The position numbers and the translations under genes are program-made. A stretch of DNA of 64,000 bases from Stanieria cyanosphaera PCC 7437 (lineage in GTDB: Bacteria; Cyanobacteriota; Cyanobacteriia; Cyanobacteriales; Xenococcaceae): contig NC_019748.1 of the NCBI RefSeq assembly GCF_000317575.1, positions 574,001 through 638,000 on the forward strand, in the 5' to 3' direction. Each line of letters starts with the position of its first letter. Position 1 is the stretch's first letter. Of this stretch, positions 1-10,318 are shown piece by piece. Below the pieces are notes generated by a model. That model ran no database searches and was not told where the DNA came from. It saw nothing but the letters and a program-made list of their open reading frames with translations.

Positions 1-649
1 CTGCGGTATGTTTTGCTCTGGCAATAGAACCACCGTGTAGAACTAAAATAGCTCCTGGAAACACAAATTGATTAATATACCAAGCAATAAACTGAGGATT
101 ACCGTGTAAAATCTCATAAGTATCAATGGGAACCATCGAAGCTAACGCTAATTTTAAATTGTAATCAGTACTATCGCCAAGACGTTTGATTGCTTTGAGC
201 ATTTCTTGATTATAAAGACCACGACCAGGACGATACCAGCGAATTTGTTCTAATCCAGTCAAAAATAACAAGCGGTCATGAGCTTCCTTTAATTGTCTCT
301 CGAATTCTTGTGGATGTAACCAAGCATGAGTATCATCAATCATGCCATGATTACCAATTTCATGACCATCTTGAAGAATTCGTTTGAGAATAGTGGAATG
401 CTCACTCAGATGACCACCAATAATAAAAAAAGTAGCACGAGAACGCTCTTCGGGATTAGTAATGCCTTGGTTGTCACAAGCGATCGCATCTAAAATAAGT
501 TGAGTAGAGTAATCGTCAGGATCTTCAGGCGTAGGTGCATCATCAATCGTCAGTGCCACAATTCGTTCTTGTGTCGGTTTATAAAAAAGAGCATCGGGAA
601 ATAGTTTTGATACTCCGAATGCCAATTCTTTTAGTAGTAGCTCAATCAC
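1..649 (-). CDS. Polysaccharide deacetylase family protein (C-terminus cut by window edge)
   Basis: A minus-strand reading frame is open from about 649 to the window start, 216 codons without a stop. It carries NodB-type signatures: TIDDAP at about residues 34-39, HEIGNHGMID at about 96-105 (the H-x-x-x-[HD] metal motif), RPGRG near 140, and a late ILVLHGG segment. The family removes N- or O-acetyl groups from peptidoglycan or other polysaccharides with a bound metal. I place the start at the GTG at 649 because an in-frame stop lies a few codons upstream and no ATG is near. No signal peptide is visible, so it may be cytoplasmic or start elsewhere. The fold call is firm; the substrate is unknown. 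Confidence 0.85.
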   Translation of the reverse strand, partial: MIELLLKELAFGVSKLFPDALFYKPTQERIVALTIDDAPTPEDPDDYSTQLILDAIACDNQGITNPEERSRATFFIIGGHLSEHSTILKRILQDGHEIGNHGMIDDTHAWLHPQEFERQLKEAHDRLLFLTGLEQIRWYRPGRGLYNQEMLKAIKRLGDSTDYNLKLALASMVPIDTYEILHGNPQFIAWYINQFVFPGAILVLHGGSIARAKHTA

Positions 650-916
650 TATTAGTATCTATCAACAAGTTTTAAATTGCTTTTATTTAATTGTAAAAAA
701 CTTTTGTTGTCGCTCATTTATAGTTAATCGCCAAATAATTTACAAAACGTGAGTTCTTTGTTACCTCTTGCCCGTTACCTTGGACAGACGAAAATTGTAA
801 TTTTACCAACCAATAACTATAGTCCAGTTTGATTGACACTTAACTTTTTTATAAGTTAATCTATGCTTCAATTAAATTTAACTTATGTTTAATCTATCTA
901 ATGTGATTTTCTCTAA

Positions 917-1642
917 ATGAACTTTTTGAACAAAAATACACAATTCTTAGCATTATTGGTTTTGTTAGTTGCAACAGATTTGGTTTTTATAGTAGTTGGT
1001 TTTTTCTACGAGTGTTCTAGATTAGAATTAGCAACTTTTTGTCAAAATTTTCCTGTATATCATCACTATTCAATTGCTTCAGATAAAAGCTATGCAGAAC
1101 TTTTCCAATATATCAAAGCTTATTGGATGATTCTTTTGTTTGGCTATTTAATAATTATTAGAAATAAACCAATATATTTAAGTTGGTGTTTCCTTTTTTG
1201 TTATATTCTCCTAGATGATTTAGCTCAGCTACATGAAGAAATTGGATTCAAGATTAGTAACCAATTAAATTTAGTTCCCGCGCTAGGTTTAAGGGCGCAA
1301 GATTACGGAGAATTGTTAGTTAGTAGTGTAGTAGGAATATTTTTTCTATGTGCAATTGGCATTAGTTATCGTTTAGCTCAACCTCAAGAAAAATCTGTAT
1401 TTAAAAAGCTGATTGTAATGTTATTTGCTTTGGCAGTTTTTGGGATAGTCATTGATTTAGTTCATATTTTATTCGACGACTATAAATGGTGGGACGCCAT
1501 TTTTACTATCTTAGAAGATGGTGGCGAACATATAGTTATGAGTGTAATAACTTGTTTTGTTTATTTGCTAGTGATCAAAACACCGCAGTTGAAAGGCGAT
1601 GATTGCGATAAACGCATTCGACGGTCAATTTTTATCAATTAA
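917..1642 (+). CDS. Unrecognised multi-pass membrane protein
   Basis: A 241-residue protein of unknown family. It has about five to six hydrophobic segments: residues 8-29, 68-82, 90-102, 137-153, 164-187 and 208-222. Charged loops lie between them, and the 96-115 region holds LDDLAQLHEE. No transporter or enzyme motif is recognised. The start ATG follows an A/T-rich leader without a clear Shine-Dalgarno. It stands alone, between a minus-strand deacetylase and a minus-strand UPF0182 gene, so it is probably monocistronic. The two acidic loop segments (LDDLAQLHEE and the later DDYKWW) could face the same side of the membrane, but this is only a guess. Confidence 0.75.
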   Translation: MNFLNKNTQFLALLVLLVATDLVFIVVGFFYECSRLELATFCQNFPVYHHYSIASDKSYAELFQYIKAYWMILLFGYLIIIRNKPIYLSWCFLFCYILLDDLAQLHEEIGFKISNQLNLVPALGLRAQDYGELLVSSVVGIFFLCAIGISYRLAQPQEKSVFKKLIVMLFALAVFGIVIDLVHILFDDYKWWDAIFTILEDGGEHIVMSVITCFVYLLVIKTPQLKGDDCDKRIRRSIFIN

Positions 1643-1696
1643 AGCAGCAAATATAGCATTAAGTTTTTAGGTTAGAACATCATATTTTTTGGGTAG

Positions 1697-1716
1697 GGAC
1701 GATTCATGAATCGTCC
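1697..1716. repeat. Perfect 20-bp palindrome between convergent genes
   Basis: GGACGATTCA is followed directly by its reverse complement TGAATCGTCC, flanked by GTAG and TTAC. It lies between two convergent genes, about 55 bases past the stop of the membrane-protein gene. It may act as a bidirectional transcription stop, or it may be one copy of a dispersed cyanobacterial hairpin repeat. There is no strong T-tract. Confidence 0.6.
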
Positions 1717-1803
1717 TTACAGTTATTTTTTTGTCCTACTATGAATTAGTACCGCTTTTAAAGAAACAATTAAAAAAGTAATTGAAATTGCATTCAAGTT
1801 ATT

Positions 1804-4557
1804 TTACTCAACTTTTTGATTGAGTTGACGTAAAATTTGTTCTAATTCTTCCTGATAACGACCATATTCTAACCAATTACCTTGACGCAATGCCGATTGA
1901 GCTTGATTATAGACTCCCCAAGCAGACTGAATCAAACGAGGATCTATATTAGTCAAAGTAGATGGCGATTGTGGGTTTAAAATTGCTTCTCTCTCAAAGA
2001 CAGCAGCTAAAGATTGTTCTAGTGTCGGCATCATAACTATTTCTTTGTCATAAGCTACGATCACTCGTTTTAATTCGGGTAATTGTCCTTGTTCGGCACG
2101 TAAATAAATAGGTTCAATATAAAGTAAAGCACCATCAATCGGAATTACTAAAATATCACCACGAATCACCCGTGAACCTTCTTGACTCCATAAAGTTAGT
2201 TGTTGAGAAATTTCTGGGTTTTGGTTAATACGTGCTTCAATTTGAAAAGGGCCATAAATCAGTTCTTGTTTAGGAAATTCATAAAGAACTAAGTTGCCAT
2301 AATTATCTCCATCACAACGCGCTGCCATCCAGGCAATCATATTGTCTTTATTGACTGGTGTAAAAGGAAGAATCAGTACAAATTCTTCTTTAGGTTGTCC
2401 TGGCAAACGCATAATTAAATAATAAGGTTCAATTGCTTCTCGTTCGCTTTCAGACATTTTGTTAGCAAAACGCCACAAATCTTCGCGATTATAAAATACT
2501 TGAGGATCGCTCATGTGATAAGCAGTATAAATCTGTGCCTGGATGTTAAATAGATCGAGGGGATAACGAAAATGAGCTTTAATGTCGGCAGGAATCGTAT
2601 TGTTTGCTTGGAAAAGATCGGGAAATATTTTGCTGTAGGTTTGTAGTACAGGATCGTTGGGATCGACTACAAAAAACTGCATCGTTCCGTTTTTCGCATC
2701 TACTAAAACTTTAACCGAGTTGCGAATATAGTTGATTTTCTGATCTGTAATTAATTCTGTGCTTTTGTTGCTAACTACTTCTGAATAAGGATAGCGATCG
2801 CTTGTGGTATAAGCATCAATAATCCACTGTAGTTTACCATCGATCAGGGCAATATAAGGATCATGATCATATTGTAAAAAGGGTGCTACATGACGAACTC
2901 GTTCTTCAATTTGTCGATAGTAGTGGATGCGAGTAGAGGCAGTTTGCGAACTGCCCGTACTTAAATAGTTAGAAATGAGAATTTTCCAACTGCCAAGATC
3001 ATAGGCATAAGCTAATTTGCGCCAGAAGGAAGAAAGAGGGACACCACCTGTTCCTTGATAATAAACAAAAGCATTTTCATCACCTTTGGGATAATCAAAT
3101 TCTGGTGTAGTTGTGCCTGTAAAAATATAGCGGTCTTTTTCTTCGCCATAATAAATAGCAGGTTCTTGTATTTGTAAATCTACTTGAGATACGGGAGGAA
3201 TATTTCTAATCAATAAAATCGGTAAACCATCAGCAGCAACTTCGTTAACTGGACTCATTACTAACCCGTAACCGTGAGTATATTTTAAGCGTTGGTTAAC
3301 CCAGGTTTTTGCTTGTTGAGGTACTTGTTCATAGGATAATTCTCTTGCTGCAAGCATGATCTGACGATAGTTGCCATCAAGGGTGTAGCGGTCAACATCA
3401 ACATCATTAAATTGATAATAAAGACGAATTTCTTGAATTTGACGGTAGGTATCTAAAAGGGGTTGATAATCCCAAAGTCTAATATTATCAATTGTGGCTT
3501 GGTTTTCTTGTGAAAGGGTTAATTGAGCAGAAGCAGGATAATCAGTTGCATTGATTTTATCTAAATTGTAAGCTTGACGGGTATATTCCAGATTGTATTT
3601 TATATAAGGTAATTCTTTATTTAATTCATTGGGTTCAACGATAAATTTTTGTTGAAGCGCGGGATAAATTCCATTTACCAAAACCAAAACAGCTAAATAA
3701 ATTGCTACTGCATACAGTGATAGTAAAAATCTGCGCGACCAAATCGTTACAATCAAAATAATACTGAGTAACAAAGACCCAATACTCATAATCCAGTAAG
3801 CAAACAATCTGGCATGAGTATCTGTATAACCAGCACCCCAAACCACACTACGAGAAGAATAAAGCAACTCATAACGCTCTAACCAAAAATAGACAGCAAT
3901 AGTTAAAGCGATCGCAGCAAATAACAAACTAAGATGAGTTTTAATTCTATTATTTAATAACTTTTGCCATTGACGGTCGATAGTCATAGCTTTCCATCGC
4001 CAATCAAATCCAACCGTACCTTTAAACACATAAATTAAACTGGCTAAAATTAATCCTGCTAACAAAAGTATAATCAGCCAATTTTGAAAATCTTTGTAAA
4101 AAGGTAAACGAAACACATAAAAACCGATATTTCTGGCATAAATCGGTTCATTCAGCTTAAATTCAGTAGCATTTAAATACTTTAGGATAGTTTCCCAATG
4201 CGCTGCACTACTACTCGCTGCACTTAAAGAAATCAAAAAAATCAGGATTAAAGCCAAATAATTAGCAATTTTGTTGGTAAATAACTCTAAAGGATTACCC
4301 TCCAGAAACCGAAAAACGCGATCGCGGGTTAAATGAAGAGCAAGTCCATAATTAATTCCTAAAAAAGCAGCATAAATAACAAAAGTAGCCAACCAAACCA
4401 CAATTTGCCAAGAAATTCGCGTCTGAAACACATTACTAAAGCCGACAGCAGCAAACCACCATGATTCTGTTAAAAGGTGAACTAAAGTTGAAGCAATAGT
4501 TAAACAAATTGCCATTACTAAAATTGTGGCGACAATAGCTTTCTGTCGAAGTTGCAT
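1804..4557 (-). CDS. UPF0182 family membrane protein
   Basis: A 917-residue protein with about seven hydrophobic helices in the first 300 residues, including segments near 7-28, 50-72, 100-118, 158-178, 208-224, 252-272 and 280-300. A long soluble region follows. Its conserved stretches fit the UPF0182 family: the WWFAAVGFSNVF stretch early on, YLGTG-like YYQGTGGVPLSSFWRK, PDLFQ, HFRYPLDLF and the late NPEISQQLTLWSQEGS. The length is normal for the family. Function is unknown; members occur in cyanobacteria and actinobacteria. The ATG at 4557 lies at the edge of a 267-base divergent intergenic region shared with mntP. Confidence 0.92.
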   Translation of the reverse strand: MQLRQKAIVATILVMAICLTIASTLVHLLTESWWFAAVGFSNVFQTRISWQIVVWLATFVIYAAFLGINYGLALHLTRDRVFRFLEGNPLELFTNKIANYLALILIFLISLSAASSSAAHWETILKYLNATEFKLNEPIYARNIGFYVFRLPFYKDFQNWLIILLLAGLILASLIYVFKGTVGFDWRWKAMTIDRQWQKLLNNRIKTHLSLLFAAIALTIAVYFWLERYELLYSSRSVVWGAGYTDTHARLFAYWIMSIGSLLLSIILIVTIWSRRFLLSLYAVAIYLAVLVLVNGIYPALQQKFIVEPNELNKELPYIKYNLEYTRQAYNLDKINATDYPASAQLTLSQENQATIDNIRLWDYQPLLDTYRQIQEIRLYYQFNDVDVDRYTLDGNYRQIMLAARELSYEQVPQQAKTWVNQRLKYTHGYGLVMSPVNEVAADGLPILLIRNIPPVSQVDLQIQEPAIYYGEEKDRYIFTGTTTPEFDYPKGDENAFVYYQGTGGVPLSSFWRKLAYAYDLGSWKILISNYLSTGSSQTASTRIHYYRQIEERVRHVAPFLQYDHDPYIALIDGKLQWIIDAYTTSDRYPYSEVVSNKSTELITDQKINYIRNSVKVLVDAKNGTMQFFVVDPNDPVLQTYSKIFPDLFQANNTIPADIKAHFRYPLDLFNIQAQIYTAYHMSDPQVFYNREDLWRFANKMSESEREAIEPYYLIMRLPGQPKEEFVLILPFTPVNKDNMIAWMAARCDGDNYGNLVLYEFPKQELIYGPFQIEARINQNPEISQQLTLWSQEGSRVIRGDILVIPIDGALLYIEPIYLRAEQGQLPELKRVIVAYDKEIVMMPTLEQSLAAVFEREAILNPQSPSTLTNIDPRLIQSAWGVYNQAQSALRQGNWLEYGRYQEELEQILRQLNQKVE

Positions 4558-4824
4558 ATGTTAACGGCTACTGTAGTTAGTTATTTGGCTTACGATCTAA
4601 GCCTAGCTTAATTATGGTTATCTTGATTTCGTTTCCCACAATACTTAATTTCATTATTCTGTGAGTTTTGAGTTTATAGATTAAACAGCCTTAATCATTA
4701 ATTTTTTCCTCCCAAAAATATGAGAAATAAATGAAAAGAAAATGACGAAAAAATGATAAGAAATGTTAAGCAAATCGGGTACACTTAAGTTGATCGCAAA
4801 ATTCTTGATAAATAAAATTAATCT

Positions 4825-5382
4825 ATGGAATTAGCTAATATTTCTTTAATTGGTATCGGTTTAGCTGCTGATGCTTGTGCTGTTTCCTTAAGTAGTGGTT
4901 TAGTTATTAGACATATTAAAATTAATAAAGCCTTAAAAATTGCCCTGGCTTTTGGTATTTTTCAAGGCATAATGCCCTTAATTGGTTGGATTACTGGCTT
5001 AACCTTTCGGGAATTTATTATTCAAATAGATCATTGGATTGCCTTTGTTTTATTAGTCGCGATCGGTGGCAAAATGATTTATGAAACCTTTCAAGAAGAA
5101 AAAGAAAATAAATTTAATCCTTTAGATAATTATACTTTATTAGGACTTGCGATCGCGACTAGTATTGATGCCTTAGCAGTTGGTTTGAGTTTATCGGTCT
5201 TAAAAACTTCTATTTTATCCTCAGCAGGAGTTATTGCTATTATTACTTTTTCTTTATCTTTTATAAGTGTTTATTTGGGTCATAAATGGGGCAATTTATG
5301 CAAGTTTAAATTAGAATTTGTCGGAGGAGTTATTTTAATTTTTATTGGTCTTAAAATTTTAATGAGTCATTTAGTAGCGTAG
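4825..5382 (+). CDS. mntP: Manganese efflux pump MntP
   Basis: A 185-residue, six-helix protein built as two similar halves. Each half carries the family's conserved acidic motif: GLAADACAVSLSSG at about residues 12-25 and ATSIDALAVGLSLSV at about 112-126. MntP proteins export Mn2+ across the inner membrane and protect against manganese excess. Length and topology match the family exactly. The gene stands alone with its own promoter region, divergent from the UPF0182 gene. I looked for a yybP-ykoY manganese riboswitch in the 267-base leader and could not support one. Confidence 0.92.
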   Translation: MELANISLIGIGLAADACAVSLSSGLVIRHIKINKALKIALAFGIFQGIMPLIGWITGLTFREFIIQIDHWIAFVLLVAIGGKMIYETFQEEKENKFNPLDNYTLLGLAIATSIDALAVGLSLSVLKTSILSSAGVIAIITFSLSFISVYLGHKWGNLCKFKLEFVGGVILIFIGLKILMSHLVA

Positions 5383-5550
5383 TTATCAGTAGAGGCAAGC
5401 TTACAAAAAGTAAGTTCTTTACAATTAAGAAGAAAATGCTGGTTTACAGCGATTCATTCCTAAGATTAAATTTTCTTAATTATTTTTTGCATTATATTCA
5501 ATACAATCAACCTACTGTTTTAAAATTGCATCTGTGACTAGCAAAATTAG

Positions 5551-5904
<354 letters not shown>

Positions 5905-6073
5905 ATGGTTTTACTACTGAAAATAAACCTCGGTAAAAACCTAGAAAAAAAAATTAATAGTTTATTGAATCTTTTTATTTAATAGCACTCCTGAGTTTAA
6001 TTACCTGGTTGTCTTTGGGCATTATTTGTTTAGAGATTAACAAAATCAATAATTAACTTAGGAGTATTTTTAA

Positions 6074-6631
6074 ATGAAAAAACTTTTAAATTTATTATTA
6101 ATATCTGTGATGTTTAATCCTATTGGTTTAATTGCTACAGCACAATCTGACTCAGAATGTCTTCTGTTAGATGCTAATGGGAAACCGATGGATCTTGGTT
6201 ATCTTTGTGGCGGTCAAGTTACCCCTAAAACTAACCATTCCAATCTTTCAAATTCTTCTTCCAATTCAGGTGTTTTTACTGTCAAAATTAAAAGAAGAGA
6301 ATTCGGCATTCCTGTAATTGATGTTCAATTTAATAATCAACACACTTTTGAAATGTTAGTAGATACAGGAGCAAGTTTAACCATACTTACTGAAAAAATG
6401 GCACAAACACTTCAAATTCAGCCACAAGGTACTATGTTACTCTATACCGCCAACAATTCTATTACCGTTCCTACCAGTACAGTTTCCTCTATTGCTGCTG
6501 CGGGAATTAGAAGTAAAAATATAGGAGTTGCGATCGCACCTTCTTTAGATATTGGTTTGTTAGGACAAAACTTCTTTGGTCACTACGATATCACAATTAA
6601 ACAAGATGCGATCGAATTTAAAACGAGATAA
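6074..6631 (+). CDS. Secreted retropepsin-like aspartic protease (clan AA)
   Basis: A 185-residue protein. It has a signal peptide (KK, then a hydrophobic stretch to about residue 22, AxA-like ATAQS) and a short Ser/Asn-rich linker at about 53-66. A single retropepsin domain follows, with MLVDTGAS (catalytic Asp97). The late IGLLGQNFFGHYDI matches the second conserved block of the family. Having one Asp-Thr-Gly copy means it would act as a homodimer. An AGGAG Shine-Dalgarno at about 6060-6064 sits well before the ATG. Substrate unknown; probably periplasmic. A poly-A run and hairpin just after the stop belong to the opposite strand's terminator. Confidence 0.88.
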   Translation: MKKLLNLLLISVMFNPIGLIATAQSDSECLLLDANGKPMDLGYLCGGQVTPKTNHSNLSNSSSNSGVFTVKIKRREFGIPVIDVQFNNQHTFEMLVDTGASLTILTEKMAQTLQIQPQGTMLLYTANNSITVPTSTVSSIAAAGIRSKNIGVAIAPSLDIGLLGQNFFGHYDITIKQDAIEFKTR

Positions 6632-6654
6632 AAAAACCCACGTTTAAGCGTGGG
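6630..6654 (-). terminator. Rho-independent terminator, read on the minus strand (for the porin gene)
   Basis: CCCACG (6637-6642) and CGTGGG (6649-6654) form a perfect 6-bp stem with a 6-base loop. On the minus strand the stem is followed by a run of seven T (the A-run at 6630-6636). It lies about 125 bases past the porin stop codon. On the plus strand no T-tract follows, so it is probably one-directional. Confidence 0.7.
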
Positions 6655-6779
6655 CTGTCAACACGAGGTGTGAAGTAAACTTAAACAATTTATGTTTATT
6701 TCTTCTTTTCAAGACAACTATGGCAAGGAATCATCACCAAGAAATCTTACGCCTCTAAAATAAAAACTTTCTTTGAGAA

Positions 6780-8342
6780 TTAGAAAGTAAAGGTGGTTCT
6801 TAAGACACCAATAATGGCATCATCAGCATCTTTGTCTCCTCCAGGAGCATTCAACCAAATTACCCCAGGAGTAACAGAAATATTATCGTTTAATTGGTAC
6901 TTGTAGAAACCTTCGACGTGGAGAGGTATATCATCTGTTTCTCCGTTATAAGGTTCTGCACCAACAATAACACCACCTAAACTACCTTCTTTAATCAAGT
7001 CTGGGAAAGCTAAACCAGCACCATAAGACCAAATTTCAGCTTCATCTCCATCACCTGTTTGACTGGCATCGGTGTACATACCAAAAGCGTTGAAGGCAAT
7101 TTTGTCGGAAAGTTGAAACGAGCCTTCCAAACCAAAAGAGTTAGTATTTAATGCTCCAGCTAAAGGATTTTTGGCATTAGGTGTACCCACACCAAGATCG
7201 AAGATAGTGTTATCCTCGGGGGTAAAGTAACCACGAACGTATGTTGCAGCCAACTGGAGTTTCTCAAAAGGACTAAAAGTTACTTGTCCTAAAGCAGAAT
7301 ATTCACCATTGAACAAACCATTACCTTCGCTAGGATCGGGAGCATTACCACCAAAATAACCAGCACTAACAGTTAATTGCTCGAAGGGAGTAAAGTTAAA
7401 TCCGATACCACCACCAGCACCAAGACCAATTTTATAAATCGGACTAGATTCACCAAAGCTAGATAGAGAACCTGTAGCACCAGTAAAAGAATCTAAATAA
7501 GGACTAACAGTGGGAACAAAATCTTGCCACAAAGGATAAGCTGCGGGTAAATAAACTTGAATTTTGTCGCCGATGGGGAAATAGTAAGCTAACCAACCAA
7601 TTTCAACATTATTATCATTGTCAAAATTGTAAGTCAGAGTACCTTGGTCTAAAGGTTCTGTTTCTCCATTAAAGGTACTAGAATTACCTGCATCTAAACG
7701 AGTGTATAAAGAATCTTTACCAGTAAAACTAGAAACAAAGGCTAACCGAACTCGGTTTTGGAAAACAGCTTGGTTATCGTAGTTAAACTCTTGAGCAAGA
7801 CTAAAAACTGCCTCCCCTTGTAGTTTAGTAGTTGTAGAGAATTGATGGTCTTCTAAGAAAGCAGTACGACTTTCTAAATCATCAACTCTGCCTCCTAGGG
7901 TAGCGAGTTCTGCTTCAAACTCTTGAGTCAGTCGATTAATAGTGTCTAAGTCTTCACGTAAAACTGATTCAGAAGAAGCAATCAAACGTTCGATTTGATT
8001 AAGACAAGAATTTAAGCCCGCAGCAAATTCATAACGCGATAAAGCTTGGCTTCCACGATAGGTCTGATTAGGATAACCGACAATACAACCATAACGATCT
8101 ACCAACGAACGAAGTGCTTCATAAGCCCAATCCGTAGGTGAAACGTCTCTGAGTTGATTAACATTTGTAACTTGATTAATCTGATTTTTTTTGCCTTCTT
8201 GGCTGTAGTTTTCTACTTGATTGAGTAACTGACTATTATCAGTCTGAGCTATTAAAGTTTCAGCGTTGCTAGGAATTGCTGCAATAGCTAAACCAACTAG
8301 TGCTGGACTAACCAATAAAAAACCACGTAGTAATCTATACAT
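6780..8342 (-). CDS. Cyanobacterial outer-membrane porin (SLH domain plus OprB barrel; iron-uptake porin type)
   Basis: A 520-residue outer-membrane protein. Order of parts: signal peptide at residues 1-27; an SLH domain at about 66-120 (DVSPTDWAYEALRSLVDRYG, then SRYEFAAGLN) that tethers to peptidoglycan-linked polymer; a coiled coil at about 122-165; and a beta-barrel to the end, closing with the aromatic terminal strand TTFTF. This matches the SomA/SomB-like porins often annotated as iron uptake porin. Such porins pass small solutes and inorganic iron. It is preceded by a 226-base leader after pepA, so it probably has its own promoter, and it has a terminator at 6654-6630. Confidence 0.92.
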   Translation of the reverse strand: MYRLLRGFLLVSPALVGLAIAAIPSNAETLIAQTDNSQLLNQVENYSQEGKKNQINQVTNVNQLRDVSPTDWAYEALRSLVDRYGCIVGYPNQTYRGSQALSRYEFAAGLNSCLNQIERLIASSESVLREDLDTINRLTQEFEAELATLGGRVDDLESRTAFLEDHQFSTTTKLQGEAVFSLAQEFNYDNQAVFQNRVRLAFVSSFTGKDSLYTRLDAGNSSTFNGETEPLDQGTLTYNFDNDNNVEIGWLAYYFPIGDKIQVYLPAAYPLWQDFVPTVSPYLDSFTGATGSLSSFGESSPIYKIGLGAGGGIGFNFTPFEQLTVSAGYFGGNAPDPSEGNGLFNGEYSALGQVTFSPFEKLQLAATYVRGYFTPEDNTIFDLGVGTPNAKNPLAGALNTNSFGLEGSFQLSDKIAFNAFGMYTDASQTGDGDEAEIWSYGAGLAFPDLIKEGSLGGVIVGAEPYNGETDDIPLHVEGFYKYQLNDNISVTPGVIWLNAPGGDKDADDAIIGVLRTTFTF

Positions 8343-8568
8343 AATTTCCTCACACCTTAGTATTACTACTTACATTAATTGCAAATTTACTATGTAAAAG
8401 TGTAAATTGCTCCAGCTAAATTAGCAAATTTTTTTGAGCTTTTTTTGTATTTTAAGATACAAAAGCCTGTCAATATTGAACTTGATGTGGTATGATTAGC
8501 TCCGCCCGAAGCCGAGACGAAGCGGATTGTTAAATACAGGTGAATTTGAGAAAATTGTCAGGAAATGA

Positions 8569-10041
8569 TTAAGAATTCAGAATCCAGTTCACCAAAGTCC
8601 GTACAGGAAAACCTGTCGCCCCCACATTATTTACACCATTGGGTTTATCTGTCCAAACTGGACCAGCAATATCTAAATGTACCCAAGGAGTATCTTTGAT
8701 AAACTGTTTCAAAAATAAAGCAGCCGTAATTGATCCTCCTGCCCGAGGTCCGGTATTTTTCATATCGGCAATAGCAGATTTCATGCCATCAAAATAAGGC
8801 TCTTCTAGTGGCATTTGCCAAAACTTTTCTCCTGCTAATTCTGCTGCGGTTTTGATTTGATTAGCTAAGTCGTCATCCGTACTCCATAAACCAGCAATCT
8901 GATCTCCTAGGGCAATGATACAAGCTCCTGTTAAAGTTGCTAAATCTACGATCGCGTCTAAGCCTAATTTTTCCGCATAGATTAGCGCATCAGCCAATGT
9001 TAATCTTCCTTCAGCATCAGTATTGTTAACCTCAATGGTTTTGCCATTAGCAGCTTTGAGGATATCACCAGGATGCATTGCACGACCACTAATCATGTTT
9101 TCTGTAGCTGCACAAATAAAATGAACTTCTACATTGGGTTTGAGTTGAGCGATCGCTTTAGCTGCACCAAGCGTAGCTGCACCACCACCCATATCCATTT
9201 TCATGGTTTCAATGCCACTGCCCGAAACTTTGAGATTGAGTCCGCCAGAATCAAAAGTCAAACTCTTGCCCACAATAGCTACTTTACGCTTTGGTGTTTC
9301 TGTTGGTTTGTAGGTAAGATGAATAAACTTAGGTGGGATGTCAGAAGCTTTGGCAACACCTAAAAACGCTCCCATTCCTTGTTCAAACTGCTCACAATCT
9401 TCCTGTTCAAGAATTTCCAGACTCAAACCATACTCAGACGCGATCGCTTCTGCGGTAGCTGCCATTGTCAGAGGAGTAACCTCGTTAGCAGGAGCATTAA
9501 CTAACTCTCGTGCCAAAATCACCCCAGAAGCCACAATTTCAGCCCGTTTAATTGCTGCATCCTGACCATTTAAACCGAGTAAATCAATAGTTTCTAATTT
9601 GATTTCTTTTTCTTCTGGTTCAGACTTAAAACGATTATCTTGATGAAGAGCTAGTAAAATTCCTTCAGTCATTGTTTGAGCAACTGCATCTGGCGAGCCT
9701 TGAATAGGAAAACTTATAGCAAGACTGTGGTCTTTTTTCGCTAATCGAACGACTGTAGCAGCAGTATTCTGATAATTTTCTAGTTTAAATTTATCTGACT
9801 TACCCAAACCTACCAAGATCAGTTTGCGGAGGGAACTATTGCCCATTAAACGAGTTACTGCTGTAGTCCCGCTTTTACCTTCAAATTCTTCTACGGCAAT
9901 TAATTCTTGAATTGTACCTGCTAATTGTTCATTCAGTTGTGCTAGCTCGCCAGTTAATTCTGTTTGTCCTTCAAAAATACCGATAGCGAGTGTATCACCT
10001 GTCCAATCTAATAATGACCGATCTGTAGCTAGAATTTGCAT
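8569..10041 (-). CDS. pepA: Leucyl aminopeptidase PepA (M17)
   Basis: A 490-residue M17 metallo-aminopeptidase. The two-metal active site is visible in [13 protein letters not shown], in the [10 protein letters not shown] segment, and in [15 protein letters not shown], the family signature. The N-terminal macro-like domain (about 1-160) and C-terminal catalytic domain are both complete. It removes N-terminal residues from peptides in the cytoplasm and forms hexamers in known members. The ATG at 10041 is divergent from mreB with 277 bases between them. Nothing suggests linkage with the downstream porin gene beyond shared direction. Confidence 0.96.
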   Translation of the reverse strand: MQILATDRSLLDWTGDTLAIGIFEGQTELTGELAQLNEQLAGTIQELIAVEEFEGKSGTTAVTRLMGNSSLRKLILVGLGKSDKFKLENYQNTAATVVRLAKKDHSLAISFPIQGSPDAVAQTMTEGILLALHQDNRFKSEPEEKEIKLETIDLLGLNGQDAAIKRAEIVASGVILARELVNAPANEVTPLTMAATAEAIASEYGLSLEILEQEDCEQFEQGMGAFLGVAKASDIPPKFIHLTYKPTETPKRKVAIVGKSLTFDSGGLNLKVSGSGIETMKMDMGGGAATLGAAKAIAQLKPNVEVHFICAATENMISGRAMHPGDILKAANGKTIEVNNTDAEGRLTLADALIYAEKLGLDAIVDLATLTGACIIALGDQIAGLWSTDDDLANQIKTAAELAGEKFWQMPLEEPYFDGMKSAIADMKNTGPRAGGSITAALFLKQFIKDTPWVHLDIAGPVWTDKPNGVNNVGATGFPVRTLVNWILNS

Positions 10042-10318
10042 TCTTAATTTTTGCTCTCTTGAAATAGGATATGTTTTATTGTGACATTAACTATTTTGCC
10101 GAACATTGCACGCACTAAGAGCGATTGATGAGATAAAATTTTGTCGTAGCGTCGAGGAAAATACGATTAACTTTGCCATTAGTTTAAGCAAAGTACAGTA
10201 ATTTCAACTATTGAAAGATAATTGAGTTTCGACATAATTGCTATATTGGGTGTAAATTGGATTCGACTCATATCAGATCAAGCAATAATACAAAAATTAC
10301 CGGGAGTGATAAATCAAC

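Noticed and set aside
4558-4824. Possible yybP-ykoY manganese riboswitch upstream of mntP
   Set aside because: The leader shows no yybP-ykoY consensus and no convincing paired stems; the leader is plain A/T-rich DNA.
8495-8530. GC-rich CCGC...GCGG block between pepA and the porin as a terminator
   Set aside because: It forms only a loose stem with a long loop and has no T-tract on either strand.
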